Of a DNA stretch of 64,000 nucleotides, positions 44,821-54,900 are shown one piece after another (within the stretch, counting starts at the first letter, position 1; every line of letters begins with the position of its first letter). Origin of the DNA: Hominisplanchenecus faecis (GTDB taxonomy: Bacteria; Bacillota; Clostridia; Lachnospirales; Lachnospiraceae); contig NZ_JAJEQE010000005.1 in assembly GCF_020687205.1 (NCBI RefSeq), forward strand, positions 51,664 through 115,663, written 5' to 3'. The position numbers were made by a program, and so were the translations under genes. Below the pieces are notes generated by a model, which saw nothing but the letters and a program-made list of their open reading frames with translations, had not been told where the DNA came from and searched no databases.

Positions 44821-45781
44821 AATAATTTTCCTCCTCATTATCTCTTAGCGTTTCCGCAATATCGCTTAATTTTCTCAGTCTGTGATTTACGCCGGACTTT
44901 CCGACCGGGGTTGAAAGCATCATCCCCAGCTCTTTGAGCGTTGCCTCCGGCTGCTCCAGACGCAGCCTTGCAATCTCTGCAAGTCCCTCGGACAGCTGCT
45001 CAAAACCGATCTTCTGCTGAATATAGCGGATATCTTCGATCTGTCTGACTGCCGCACTTACTGTCTTATGAATATTGGCTGTCTCACAGTTGACCTTGCG
45101 GTTGACCGAGTTACGCATCTCCTTCAAGATGCGTACATTCTCAAGCTCCATTAAAGAAACATGAGCTCCCATCACGTTTAACATATCTACGATCTGGGAT
45201 CCTTCTTTGAGATACACTACAAAATGCTTTTTTCGCTGTACGATCTTCGCGTCCACGCCAAAATCATTCATGATCTCCTGAAGCTGAACTGCTTTGTGAA
45301 CCGTCGCACATACGATTTCAAAATGATAAAATTTCTGCGGATCACTGATGGAACCCGCCGCCAGGAAAGCACCTCGTATAAAAGCCCGTCGGCAGCATGT
45401 TTTTTGAATCACCAGATTGTCCGAGATAGAAAACTGCTCCTCAATTTCCATATCCGCATTGAACAGCCTGGCCGCCTTCAGAATACGTATCGCATCTTCA
45501 TGGTTCAACACCGCCACCGTATATGTACGGCTTCCTTTTGAAAATGTACCCTGCCTGATTGAAACTTCAACTTCTATATTAAATGCTTTTTTCAATAATG
45601 TAAAGTACTTTCTTGCAACATATACGTTTTCTGTCTGGATTTTTAAACTGTAATGATCTTTTTCGGATATGGAAACACCGCCGCACATGCTGATGATCGC
45701 CGCGATCTCGGCAATCTGGCAATGGCGTGCCAACGTCTGGTGTCTGGATAATTCGTCCTTCACTCCACTTGAAAATGACAT
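44813..45781 (-). CDS. whiA: WhiA DNA-binding protein
   Basis: 322 residues. WhiA has an N-terminal degenerate LAGLIDADG-homing-endonuclease fold (RRAFIRGAFLAAGSISDPQK near 135) and a C-terminal helix-turn-helix (EQLSEGLAEIARLRLEQPEATLKELG); in Firmicutes it binds DNA and affects cell division and chromosome segregation. Ribosome site GGAGG before the ATG. It is separated from rapZ by 11 nt and overlaps crh. Confidence 0.97.
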   Translation of the reverse strand: MSFSSGVKDELSRHQTLARHCQIAEIAAIISMCGGVSISEKDHYSLKIQTENVYVARKYFTLLKKAFNIEVEVSIRQGTFSKGSRTYTVAVLNHEDAIRILKAARLFNADMEIEEQFSISDNLVIQKTCCRRAFIRGAFLAAGSISDPQKFYHFEIVCATVHKAVQLQEIMNDFGVDAKIVQRKKHFVVYLKEGSQIVDMLNVMGAHVSLMELENVRILKEMRNSVNRKVNCETANIHKTVSAAVRQIEDIRYIQQKIGFEQLSEGLAEIARLRLEQPEATLKELGMMLSTPVGKSGVNHRLRKLSDIAETLRDNEEENYYD

Positions 45782-45792
45782 GGCATCCTCCG

Positions 45793-46650
45793 TTATTTCC
45801 CGATATCTCTGTGTTCGATGCGAATGCCGTAATCATTCTGGAGACTCAGGCTTTCGAACAGCTTATTTGCCAGTGTCACAGAACGGTGTTTGCCGCCTGT
45901 ACAGCCGATGCCGATGATCAGCTGATTTTTTCCTTCCTGCACATAGTTCGGCAGCAGAAACTGCACCATATCCGTCAGTTTATTTAAAAATACATGGGAA
46001 ACATCAAATCCCATTACGTAATCCTGCACCGGTTTGTCATTTCCGGTCTGTTTTTTCAGTTCATCGATATAATACGGATTCGGCAGAAAACGCACATCAA
46101 ATACCAGATCGGCATCCGCCGGAATTCCGTACTTGAACCCAAAAGAGAGTACCGTCACAACCAGGCTTTTAAACTCTCTTCCTTCCACAAAAATCTTTTC
46201 CAGCTCCATATTAAGCTCTCTTGTGAGCAGTTTGCTGGTATCGATGATATAGTCTGCATGACGCTTCAGAAACGCAAGTTTCTCACGCTCCTGTGCGATC
46301 CCGCGGTCCACGCGGCCGCCGCGTGCCAGCGGATGGGTCCTTCTCGTTTCTTTATAACGCTTCACCAGCACTTCATCAGCTGCATCCAGAAACAGGATCT
46401 CGTATTTCTGACTGGCTGCCGCCATGCCTTCCAGCACATCTTCCAGTTTTCCAAGTGCCTCGCCGCTTCTTACGTCCACGCCAAGTGCCACCCTCTGGAT
46501 CTCACTTCCCGGTGTGTACGCCATCTCCGCAAATTTGGAAATCAGCGAGATCGGCAGGTTGTCCACGCAGAAATATCCCATATCTTCCAGTCTGTTTAAT
46601 GCTGTACTTTTTCCGGCTCCTGACATACCGGTCACAATCACAAATCTCAT
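45793..46650 (-). CDS. rapZ: RapZ-family nucleotide-binding protein (YvcJ)
   Basis: 285 residues. P-loop GMSGAGKSTAL at 8-18, a Walker B-like FLDAADEVLVKRY near 95 and the C-terminal domain motif IGIGCTGGKHRSVTLAN. In E. coli RapZ is an RNase E adaptor controlling amino-sugar synthesis; in Firmicutes the homologue YvcJ binds and hydrolyses nucleotides and its role is less clear. The start codon directly follows the murB stop (TAAATG), so the two are coupled. The yvcK/glmR gene that often sits between rapZ and whiA is missing. Confidence 0.95.
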   Translation of the reverse strand: MRFVIVTGMSGAGKSTALNRLEDMGYFCVDNLPISLISKFAEMAYTPGSEIQRVALGVDVRSGEALGKLEDVLEGMAAASQKYEILFLDAADEVLVKRYKETRRTHPLARGGRVDRGIAQEREKLAFLKRHADYIIDTSKLLTRELNMELEKIFVEGREFKSLVVTVLSFGFKYGIPADADLVFDVRFLPNPYYIDELKKQTGNDKPVQDYVMGFDVSHVFLNKLTDMVQFLLPNYVQEGKNQLIIGIGCTGGKHRSVTLANKLFESLSLQNDYGIRIEHRDIGK

Positions 46651-47562
46651 TTAAAATTCTCCCAGTAATTTCACTTCCGGCTCCAGTGTCACACCACTTT
46701 GTGCTTTTACTCTTTCCGCCACCTGACGGATCAGTTCGGTGACATCTTCTGCCGTTGCATCGCCTGTATTGATCACAAAACCGCAGTGTTTTTCCGATAC
46801 CTGTGCACCGCCGACCTGAAATCCGCGAAGTCCGGCATCCATGATCAGCTTTCCGGCAAAGTATCCTTTCGGACGTTTGAACGTACTTCCGGCACTCGGA
46901 TATTCCAGCGGCTGTTTGGAAATCCGCTTTTTCTTCAGATCTTCCATCACGGCACGGATTTCTTTTAGATCTCCGTCTGTCAGCTGCAGAACAGCTTCCA
47001 GCACAAGATAGCCTTTTTCTGCAATGATGCTTGTCCGGTATCCCATCTTCAGTTCTTCTCTTTTTAAGGTTTTTACTTCGCCTTTTTCTGTCAGAACCGT
47101 GACTTCTTCTGTCACATCTTTCATTTCTCCGCCGTAGGCTCCGGCATTCATTACCATGGCTCCGCCGATGGTTCCCGGAATCCCGGCTGCAAATTCAAAC
47201 CCTGTCAGGGATGCTTCCAGTGCCTTTTTCGCTGTCCTGGAAAGCAGTGTGCCAGCCTGCACATACAGCCTGTCTCCCTCCACGCGAAGATCTGAAAAAT
47301 TTTTAAAAAGCTGAATGATCACTCCACGGAATCCACGGTCACTGACCAGAAGATTGCTTCCGTTTCCGATCACATACCATGGCATTGCCTCGCTTTTACA
47401 TAATTCTATAATATTTTTTATCTGATCTGTTGTCTGTGGGGAAACAAAATAATCCGCCGCACCGCCGATGCGAAACGTTGTGTGCTGTTTCATCGGTTCG
47501 TCTGTTCTGACATTTTCTTTTCCCGCAATTTCACAAAGCTGCTTAAAAAAACCTGCCTTCAC
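46651..47562 (-). CDS. murB: UDP-N-acetylenolpyruvoylglucosamine reductase
   Basis: 303 residues, type II MurB. Reduces UDP-GlcNAc-enolpyruvate to UDP-MurNAc in cell-wall synthesis, using FAD and NADPH. FAD-binding motifs WYVIGNGSNLLVSD near 82 and GIPGTIGGAMVMNAGAYGGE near 130; the catalytic Ser in YPSAGSTFKRP and the Glu near the end (LEPEVKLLG). Start GTG with AAAAGGAG 6-7 nt upstream. It begins 1 nt after the aminotransferase stop. Confidence 0.97.
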   Translation of the reverse strand: MKAGFFKQLCEIAGKENVRTDEPMKQHTTFRIGGAADYFVSPQTTDQIKNIIELCKSEAMPWYVIGNGSNLLVSDRGFRGVIIQLFKNFSDLRVEGDRLYVQAGTLLSRTAKKALEASLTGFEFAAGIPGTIGGAMVMNAGAYGGEMKDVTEEVTVLTEKGEVKTLKREELKMGYRTSIIAEKGYLVLEAVLQLTDGDLKEIRAVMEDLKKKRISKQPLEYPSAGSTFKRPKGYFAGKLIMDAGLRGFQVGGAQVSEKHCGFVINTGDATAEDVTELIRQVAERVKAQSGVTLEPEVKLLGEF

Positions 47563-47563
47563 A

Positions 47564-48745
47564 TCATTCTCCTTTTCTTTTCAACAATCCGCTCTCTGCG
47601 ATTGCTTTTACAATTTCCTGCATCACCGGAACCGGTTCTACCAGGGCAAATCGCATAAATCCCTCTCCGAGACTTCCGAAACTGCTGCCCGGCACACCGA
47701 TCAGTCCTGTTTTTTCCATCAGTTCCATACAGAATTCTTCCGATGTACCATGTCCTTTTGGCACCGGTGCCCATACAAACATCGTACCTTCGCTGTCCGG
47801 AACATCCCAGCCGATGCTGCGAAGTCCGCCGCAGAATGCCTGATTTCTTCTCTCATATTCTTCGCACTGTGCAAGCACTGCGTCCTGCGGACCGTTCAGT
47901 GCTGCTGCCGCACCGTACTGGATCGGCAGAAAAACACCATAATCAAACTGCGTTCTCACAGAACGGAATTTATCTACGATCTTCTGATTTCCAATCACAA
48001 AAGAAATTCTTGCACCGGTAAGGTTGTAAGACTTGGACAGAGAATAAAACTCCACACCGACCTCTTTTGCCCCTTCGTAGCTTAAAAAAGATTTTCCTTC
48101 TCTTCCTCCGTAGATAATATCAGAATATGCATTATCATGTAAAATAATGATATTATATTTTTTCGCAAATGCAATCAGCTCTTCATAAAAGGCATCATTC
48201 GCCGTTGCACAGACCGGATTTAACGGATAAGAAACCAGCATGTATTTTGCTGCTTTTGCCGTCTCTTCCGGAATATCAGAAAGCTTCGGCAGAAATCCGT
48301 TTTCACGGTACAAAGGATAAGTACGCACATCCGCACCGCACAGAGACGGACCGATGCTGAAGATCGGATACCCCGGATTCGGAGTTAAGACCACATCGCC
48401 CGGATTGCAGAGTGCCCAGGCAATATGAGCCATACCTTCCTGTGAACCGTTGATCGTCATGATCTCTTCCGGCTCAATGGATACACCAAATCTTCTCTTA
48501 TAAAAATTCTGCACTGCCTCCAGAAGAAACGGGCGGTCTGTCAGTGCATATTTATAATTTTCCGGATCTTTTGCCGCCTCTGAAACAGCTTCCATGATAT
48601 GAGGTGCCGGCTTGAAATCCGGTGTGCCGACGGAAAGATTATAAACTTTCTTTCCCGCCTTCACCATCTCTTCTTTCTTTTCATTTAATATTGCAAAAAT
48701 TCCTGCCTGAAAGCTGTCCGCTTTCTTCGAGAACTCAAATTCCAT
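47564..48745 (-). CDS. PLP-dependent class I/II aminotransferase
   Basis: 393 residues from the ATG at 48745, which has GGAGATGGAGAGG upstream; an in-frame extension back to 48937 reads through the end of the preceding gene in another frame and is not likely to be used. Fold type I aminotransferase: NPGYPIFSIG near 105, NPVCAT near 175, the PLP lysine in SLSKSYNLTGAR near 235, and the Arg for the carboxylate near the C-terminus (FMRFALVEP). It most resembles the alanine/LL-diaminopimelate group; the substrate is uncertain. The next gene is murB, so a link to cell-wall precursors such as diaminopimelate is plausible but unproven. The start overlaps the GtrA-YfhO gene by 11 nt. Confidence 0.9.
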   Translation of the reverse strand: MEFEFSKKADSFQAGIFAILNEKKEEMVKAGKKVYNLSVGTPDFKPAPHIMEAVSEAAKDPENYKYALTDRPFLLEAVQNFYKRRFGVSIEPEEIMTINGSQEGMAHIAWALCNPGDVVLTPNPGYPIFSIGPSLCGADVRTYPLYRENGFLPKLSDIPEETAKAAKYMLVSYPLNPVCATANDAFYEELIAFAKKYNIIILHDNAYSDIIYGGREGKSFLSYEGAKEVGVEFYSLSKSYNLTGARISFVIGNQKIVDKFRSVRTQFDYGVFLPIQYGAAAALNGPQDAVLAQCEEYERRNQAFCGGLRSIGWDVPDSEGTMFVWAPVPKGHGTSEEFCMELMEKTGLIGVPGSSFGSLGEGFMRFALVEPVPVMQEIVKAIAESGLLKRKGE

Positions 48746-51700
48746 GATCCTCTCCATCTCCTTCTTGTATATCTCCTGTATCCGCGTCCGCCTGATCCGC
48801 AGATACGGTTTCTTCTGCTGTTTCATCTTTCTCATCCGCATCTTTTTCTGCCTGTCCGTTTTCAAAGTCATATTCTTCAAACGCATCACTCGCAGATGAA
48901 AGTTCCGGCTTTTTACCTTTTCTGATCCAGATCGCACTGGTCAGCAGGTAAAGTGCCACACAGATCAGGCTGATCCAGGTACCCTTCCAGAGTCCTTCCG
49001 GCGTATATTCAAACGTGATCGTGTGTGTTCCTTCTGTCACATCAACACCGGTCAGTGCATCTCCGATCATATAATAATCATCGTCTTCGCCATCGATCTT
49101 GACGCTCCATCCTTCATCATATGGAAGAGAAAGCATCAGAACGCCGTCTTCGGCCGCTTCCACCGTTCCTTCAAACTTTCCGTCCTCAAATTTTGTGAGC
49201 TGTAACTGAGATTTGGCCAGCTCATCATGTACCTGCTGATAGAGTTCCTGATCGCAGGTCCACACTTCCGCTGTCACCGGTCCGCTCTGGTTTTCCTTAA
49301 AGGTGCAGGTGACTGTCGCATTGTCGATCGCATCAAAACATCCGAGGTCATACAAATGATCGTTATAAGTGTCATATGTTCTTGTATAATCCGGTGTCGT
49401 GATCTCAATGCTGGACACAGATGAGGTCACATCCAGATAAACCTGTTTGCCCGCCGGAAGCACGATTGTATAAGTGCCGCCGTCTTCCATGTCGATCGTC
49501 TCTTCCAGTTCAAAAAGATCTTCATCAATACCGGTTGCCATCGCCACGAAATCATTCTGTACCTCAAAATGATCGGTGCTGTCTGTCGTCCAGTCAATAA
49601 TGTCATCTTTTACCATAAATCCAAGACCCAATGCCCCGCTGTTCTTATACAGATTCATATCGCCTTCCTGATCGACTTTCTCCATCTGATAGAGCTGATC
49701 GGTTCCGCGGCTCGAGAGCACATATTTTACGCCGAAAATATCATTGACCAGTTTGGTAAATCCATTATAACCGTTTTTATTCGTTCTCGCCTCAATACCG
49801 AGGCCTTTGCACATATCAACCGTAGCTGCCGGCATTGTAGAGGAAAACAGAACCACGCCGTCCGCTCCGAGAAACATATTCTCGTCACGCATACGGTTGC
49901 TGTCAATCTCGCTTCGATAGAAATGATCCTGATTTCCCTGTCTGCCTTCCTGTCGTTCGGTTGTTTTTTCATAGGCGATCTGTTCATCCAGATAGGTACT
50001 TCGTCCCACAGTTCCGTTGCAGAATACACCAAAGATCGCATAACTTACCATTTCCACCGCTGCCAGGAAAAAGAAAAGAGAGCGGAAGACCTCCCGGTGC
50101 ATTTTCCCAAGGCGATAGATCAGCATCGCCATACCATAGAGGATCAGAAGTCCGATGGTGATGCCATACGTATACAGTTCCCGTTCGCCAAGTCCGGTCA
50201 CTGCAGAATAGATGGCAAACGCAAGCGGTGCTGCCATCGCCAGAAGAATCTGCCATACCTTAAACTTATGCATATGCCTCCAGGCATCAAATGCCATCGT
50301 GAGCATCAGGAAAATATAGATAAATGCAAAACGGTTCGGCAGTCCGTTCTGTACATGGAAACCATGCCAGATATAGTTGAGCACATTGACATCAAAGCTT
50401 ACATAGAGCAGCACAAGCAGTGCCGTCTTTGCGATCCGTTCACGCAGCTTGATATTTTTATCCAGCAGATACAGAACAGCCAGGATCAGCGTCACCGTTC
50501 CGCAGAATGCATTGACACCGATCTGGTCGTCCGCAATGTTGATCGGTTCGCAGAATGCAAACTGGCTCGTCAGCTGCGATAAATTATTAACAAACAGCTT
50601 GATCGGGCTTGGAAAACTGTTCTCCGCAGACTCCGTAACGCCAAGTGCGACATAAGCCGGCAGCAGTACCACGGCAGCCATACCTCCTGCAAGCAGGGCA
50701 TGCCAGCCGAAATTGACTGCTGAAGTAATGATGTTTTTGATCTTGATCTCTCTTGCACTGATCCACAGAACCACAAAATAAAGGCAGGAAAACAGGCAGA
50801 GCATAAAGCCGATGTAATAGTTGCAGTATAATGCATAAAACAGGGAAATGCAGAACAGACTGCCCCTCTCTCCTTTTAAAATCCGCTCGATCCCCATCAT
50901 CACAAGCGGCAGCATGGCAATGCTGTCCAGCCACATCAGGTTGAAATAGTATCCGATGATAAAGCTGCCAAGAGAAAACATCAGCGAGAACACAAGCGGC
51001 ATGTAAGTCTGGCCTTTGCTCTTCGTACTGAAATACCAGGCAGAGGTAAGACCGCAAAGTCCGATCTTGATCACGATCAGAAGTGCCATCGCATCCATCA
51101 TATTTCTCTTCGGGAAAAGCACAATCAGGAAATTCAGTGGGCTCGCCAGATAATAGGCATACGTTGCCCAGAAATTAAAGCCCAGTCCTCCTCCAAAAGA
51201 ATAGCGAAGGGAACTTCCCTGTTCCAGTTTTTCATGGAATTCCGTAAAAAACGGAAGATACTGGTGGAGTGAATCGATGATCAGCACACCATGATCTCCA
51301 AACGGAAATACCTGATTGACTGCAAACGCCAGTGCGATCGTCAGTGCCGGAATGGCAAAGCCGAGGATGCAGCAGTTGCGTTTTACCGGATTTACCGGTG
51401 CCTTCTCTTTTTCCGAGAATACAAACACTTTACTGAAAATATAGTTCAGCACCAGCACAACCACCTGAAGTGCCAGCTTGGAACCCACTTCCGGAATGCC
51501 AAACAGACAGCTCAGAAAAACAACGCCGAACACTTCGATAAACATCGTGGAGAGACGCATTCCGATAAAACTGCCCATTTCCACGGCCAGTTCCCGCACT
51601 CCATGCGTGCGGCTTTCAAAAACAAACTGTTTGTTGACTGCGTATGCAAACAGGATAGAGAGAAAGATCGCCAGCACATTTGCAAGCGTCATATCAACCC

Positions 51701-51815
51701 CAAGTACAGTTCGCAGCAGGGCATAACTTCCAAGATTTACAAATGTCGTACACCCGCCAAAGAAAATATAGCGGATGCCCTGATTACGGTATAATTTTTT
51801 TATAAATTCTGCCAT
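48735..51815 (-). CDS. GtrA-YfhO fusion membrane protein
   Basis: 1026 residues, start at 51815 with AAGGAAGG upstream. Residues about 1-135 are a GtrA/GtcA domain with four membrane segments (IRYIFFGGCTTFVNLGSYALL, VNKQFVFESR, NYIFSKVFVF), the family that moves polyprenyl-phosphate-linked sugars across the membrane. From about 145 on it is YfhO: around 12 membrane segments (DSLHQYLPFF near the first outer loop), then an outer beta-rich domain of about 250 residues, a last membrane segment (ISLICVALYLLTSAIWI) and an acidic cytoplasmic tail. In Bacillus, GtcA and YfhO are separate and act with CsbB to add sugar to lipoteichoic acid. Here flippase and transferase are one chain. No CsbB-type enzyme is nearby. 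Confidence 0.9.
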   Translation of the reverse strand: MAEFIKKLYRNQGIRYIFFGGCTTFVNLGSYALLRTVLGVDMTLANVLAIFLSILFAYAVNKQFVFESRTHGVRELAVEMGSFIGMRLSTMFIEVFGVVFLSCLFGIPEVGSKLALQVVVLVLNYIFSKVFVFSEKEKAPVNPVKRNCCILGFAIPALTIALAFAVNQVFPFGDHGVLIIDSLHQYLPFFTEFHEKLEQGSSLRYSFGGGLGFNFWATYAYYLASPLNFLIVLFPKRNMMDAMALLIVIKIGLCGLTSAWYFSTKSKGQTYMPLVFSLMFSLGSFIIGYYFNLMWLDSIAMLPLVMMGIERILKGERGSLFCISLFYALYCNYYIGFMLCLFSCLYFVVLWISAREIKIKNIITSAVNFGWHALLAGGMAAVVLLPAYVALGVTESAENSFPSPIKLFVNNLSQLTSQFAFCEPINIADDQIGVNAFCGTVTLILAVLYLLDKNIKLRERIAKTALLVLLYVSFDVNVLNYIWHGFHVQNGLPNRFAFIYIFLMLTMAFDAWRHMHKFKVWQILLAMAAPLAFAIYSAVTGLGERELYTYGITIGLLILYGMAMLIYRLGKMHREVFRSLFFFLAAVEMVSYAIFGVFCNGTVGRSTYLDEQIAYEKTTERQEGRQGNQDHFYRSEIDSNRMRDENMFLGADGVVLFSSTMPAATVDMCKGLGIEARTNKNGYNGFTKLVNDIFGVKYVLSSRGTDQLYQMEKVDQEGDMNLYKNSGALGLGFMVKDDIIDWTTDSTDHFEVQNDFVAMATGIDEDLFELEETIDMEDGGTYTIVLPAGKQVYLDVTSSVSSIEITTPDYTRTYDTYNDHLYDLGCFDAIDNATVTCTFKENQSGPVTAEVWTCDQELYQQVHDELAKSQLQLTKFEDGKFEGTVEAAEDGVLMLSLPYDEGWSVKIDGEDDDYYMIGDALTGVDVTEGTHTITFEYTPEGLWKGTWISLICVALYLLTSAIWIRKGKKPELSSASDAFEEYDFENGQAEKDADEKDETAEETVSADQADADTGDIQEGDGEDHGI

Positions 51816-51944
51816 ATTACCTTCCTTACTTTTTCTGTAAAGCGGATTCTTATGATCCGCCGCACTACGTTTTTTGGATGCTTTGATCTTTACACAGAAC
51901 AAGAACAAAGTCCACACCCTGATCTTTGCATCCACATCTTTTCC

Positions 51945-51973
51945 AGTATATATCGACCGGCAGCAAAATGCAA
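51945..51973 (-). promoter_or_regulatory. promoter of the gtrA-yfhO ... crh transcript
   Basis: On the minus strand TTGCAT (51968-51973), 17-nt spacer, TATACT (51945-51950), 4 nt past the addA stop. The 120-nt leader contains a GCGGAT / ATCCGC hairpin near 51847-51865. From here six genes run with no gap above 11 nt. Confidence 0.75.
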
Positions 51974-51976
51974 GGT

Positions 51977-54900
51977 TTAAAGAGCGATGCCCTCCTGCAA
52001 AGAGAAGGCATAAATGATTTTTTCCTTTACTTCATGCCCGGTCGTCTGTTTCAGTGCCTTTGCATAGTAATCAAGCTGGGCCTGATAGCGGTCTTTTAAC
52101 TTCTGTTCCTGTCCTTTTAAAACCCGGTCCGTCTTATAGTCCAGCAGAACGATCTGGTCTCCTTCATAAAACCATGCATCAATGATTCCCTGTACCAAAA
52201 CCATTTCTTCTTTATCCCACTGCGGCCGGATATCCGATGCCGGCACACCGATCACAAACTGTTTTTCGCGATAAAGCTGACCTCTTCTGGCCGCATCTGC
52301 CGCCCGTTTCCCGATATCGGTTCGGAAAAAGTGCACGATCGCCGGAATGTTCAAAAGCGATATCTCTTCTTCGCTTATCTGTTTTTTCTTTTGAAGTTCC
52401 AAAAGCTGTGCTTCCACCTGTCGGACCGTATCCGCTGCCGTAAAATCAAGCCGCTGCATCACATGATGCATGGCAGTTCCTTTTACCGCCCCGCTCTTTT
52501 CTTCTTTTGCCTCCAAAAATTTTGGGACTGTTGCCGTATCTTCCGATTCTTTTATCAGTACGATCCCCTGATTTTTCGGTTCTTCTTTCTGCTCCTGTAT
52601 CTGACTTTGACGCTTGATCTCTGAAACCGAACATTTTCCCTGGATCTCCAGCCTTCCTTCATATGGATAGATTTTCGCACTCTCCTGCGTCATCCAGGCA
52701 AGAAAAGCGGCATATCCTTCCTCCTTTTCAAAAAGGTGATCTCTGAACTGCCGCAAGATCGTATCGCCGTGGTTTTCCTCATCCAGTTTTTCCCGGTACA
52801 GGTCATCCACGCTATATTTGCGGATTGGAATTTCTGACTGTATCCCTTCTTCATAGAGCACAGAACGCAGAATCCATTCGAGCATCGATGCGGCATTTTT
52901 GATCTCCAGATAAGACAGCTGCTTTTTTCCTGCCCCGCCGCTCCATTTCGCGATCGTATCTTCCATTTTTTTGAGACTTCCGCTCAAATAGAGCTTTTCT
53001 TTTGCACGTGTCACCGCCACATAGAGGACTCGCAGTTCTTCCCCGAGACTTTCCGTCAGCAGGATCTGCTGGATCGCTTTCTTTAAGATTGTCGGTGCCT
53101 TGGTCCGAAGCAGCGGATCAACGACGTCACAGCCCACGCCATAATTCTGGTGGATGGCGATCGTACTTCTGGCATCCTGCCGGTTAAATGCTTTTCCGAG
53201 TCCTGCCACAAAGACGACCGGAAACTCCAGTCCCTTGCTCTTATGGATGCTCATGATCCGCACCGTATTCTCTTCTTCTCCGATCGTACTTGCCTCACCG
53301 AAATCCACTTCATATTTCTGCAGATTTTCGATATATCGCACAAAATTAAACAGGCCGCGGTAGCTGGTACTCTCATAAGCTGCCGCCTTTTCTGCGAGCA
53401 TCTCAAGATTTGCCTTTCTCTGCGATCCCGCCGGCATCGCACATACATAGTCAAAATATCCGGTTTCTTCGTAAATTTTCCACAGAAGCTCGTGCATCGG
53501 CGTATACGGCACACAACTGCGAAAATATTCCAGCACTTTAAAAAACTTCTGAAGTTTTTCTCTTAAAATCCCGTCGCTGCCCGCATTTTCATACGCCCGG
53601 CACGCTTCATAATAAGAAACTTCGGGATTCTCCGTACGGATCTTCGCCAGTTCTTCTGTCGCAAACGTGCCGATTGGAGACGTCAGCACTGCGGTAAACG
53701 GAATGTCCTGTCTTGGATTATCCAGGACACGCAGAAAGGACAGCACCGTACGCACTTCCAGTGCCGAAAAATAACCGCTTCTCGTCCCGGTGTACGCCGG
53801 AATTCCCATATCCGATAAAACTGCCAGAAATTCTTCCGACCAGCCGCTTAAGGAACGCAGCAAAATGACGATATCGCGATATTCTGCTTTTCGGTAATGC
53901 CTGCTTTCTTTGTCATAGACCAGCTCTCTTCCGACGATCGCTTTGATCTGTCCGCCGATCATACGTGCTTCGGCCTCTCTTGCATTTGTCTCTGTCACTG
54001 AATCTGCATCAAAGAGCAGGATCTCACTTCCGGAAAGCGGAGATTTTGCTGCCGTCAGATCATCCGTCTCAACATTGGTGACCAGTTTCGGAAATTCGAT
54101 CCCGGCATAGAGTGCCGCATTATCATCATATTCTACATTTCCGAGATTCCGGTGCATAATCTTGCGAAAAATAAAATTGACATCAAAGAGCACTTCCTTT
54201 CGGCTTCGGAAATTTTTGTGCAGCTCGATCTTCTGATTTTCGGAGTCTTCCGTCGTATAGGTATCGTATTTTTCCATGAACAGCTCCGGGCAGGCAAGAC
54301 GGAACCGGTAAATACTCTGCTTGACATCACCGACCATAAACAGATTGTTCTGCCCCATGCTGCATCTGGAAATGCTGATCAGGATCAGCTCCTGGACCAT
54401 GTTGCTGTCCTGATATTCATCGATCATGATCTCTTCGAACTGCTTTGAAAAAGCCAGTGCCGCTTCACCTGGCACCACATTTCCATTCTCTTTTTTCACC
54501 AGGATCTGCAGTGCCAGATGTTCCAGATCTGAGAAATCCAAAAGATTTCGCTCCCGTTTTTTCTCCGTAAACCGCATTCCAAACTCGGATGCCAGCATCA
54601 GAAGCATCTGTGCGGACACTTTTCCCGCCTTCAGCTCTTCTAACATCTCCTGCGGACTCTGGTAAAAATACTGCTCCTGCAAAGAGGCAATGCCTTTTTT
54701 GATCTGATCACGCAAAAGCTTTACCTGTTCCCGCTTTTCATCCGATACTTCTTCATCTTTTTTTCTGGAAAGCACTGCAAATTTTCTGATGTTCAGAAAA
54801 CGTCTGGCATATTCTGCGTAATCATTGCCTTTCGAAAGCTGTTTTAAGATCTCGCCATCCTGCTCCAGGGCATCTGCGTACATCCACGGTCCGTACGGCG

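Noticed and set aside
48746..48937. 64-residue N-terminal extension of the aminotransferase
   Set aside because: It overlaps the coding end of the GtrA-YfhO gene in another frame, is very basic and unlike aminotransferases, and a good ribosome site precedes the ATG at 48745.
49569..50582. Plus-strand open frame of 337 codons opposite the GtrA-YfhO gene
   Set aside because: The minus-strand membrane protein is continuous and has clear family motifs; the opposite frame is a shadow.
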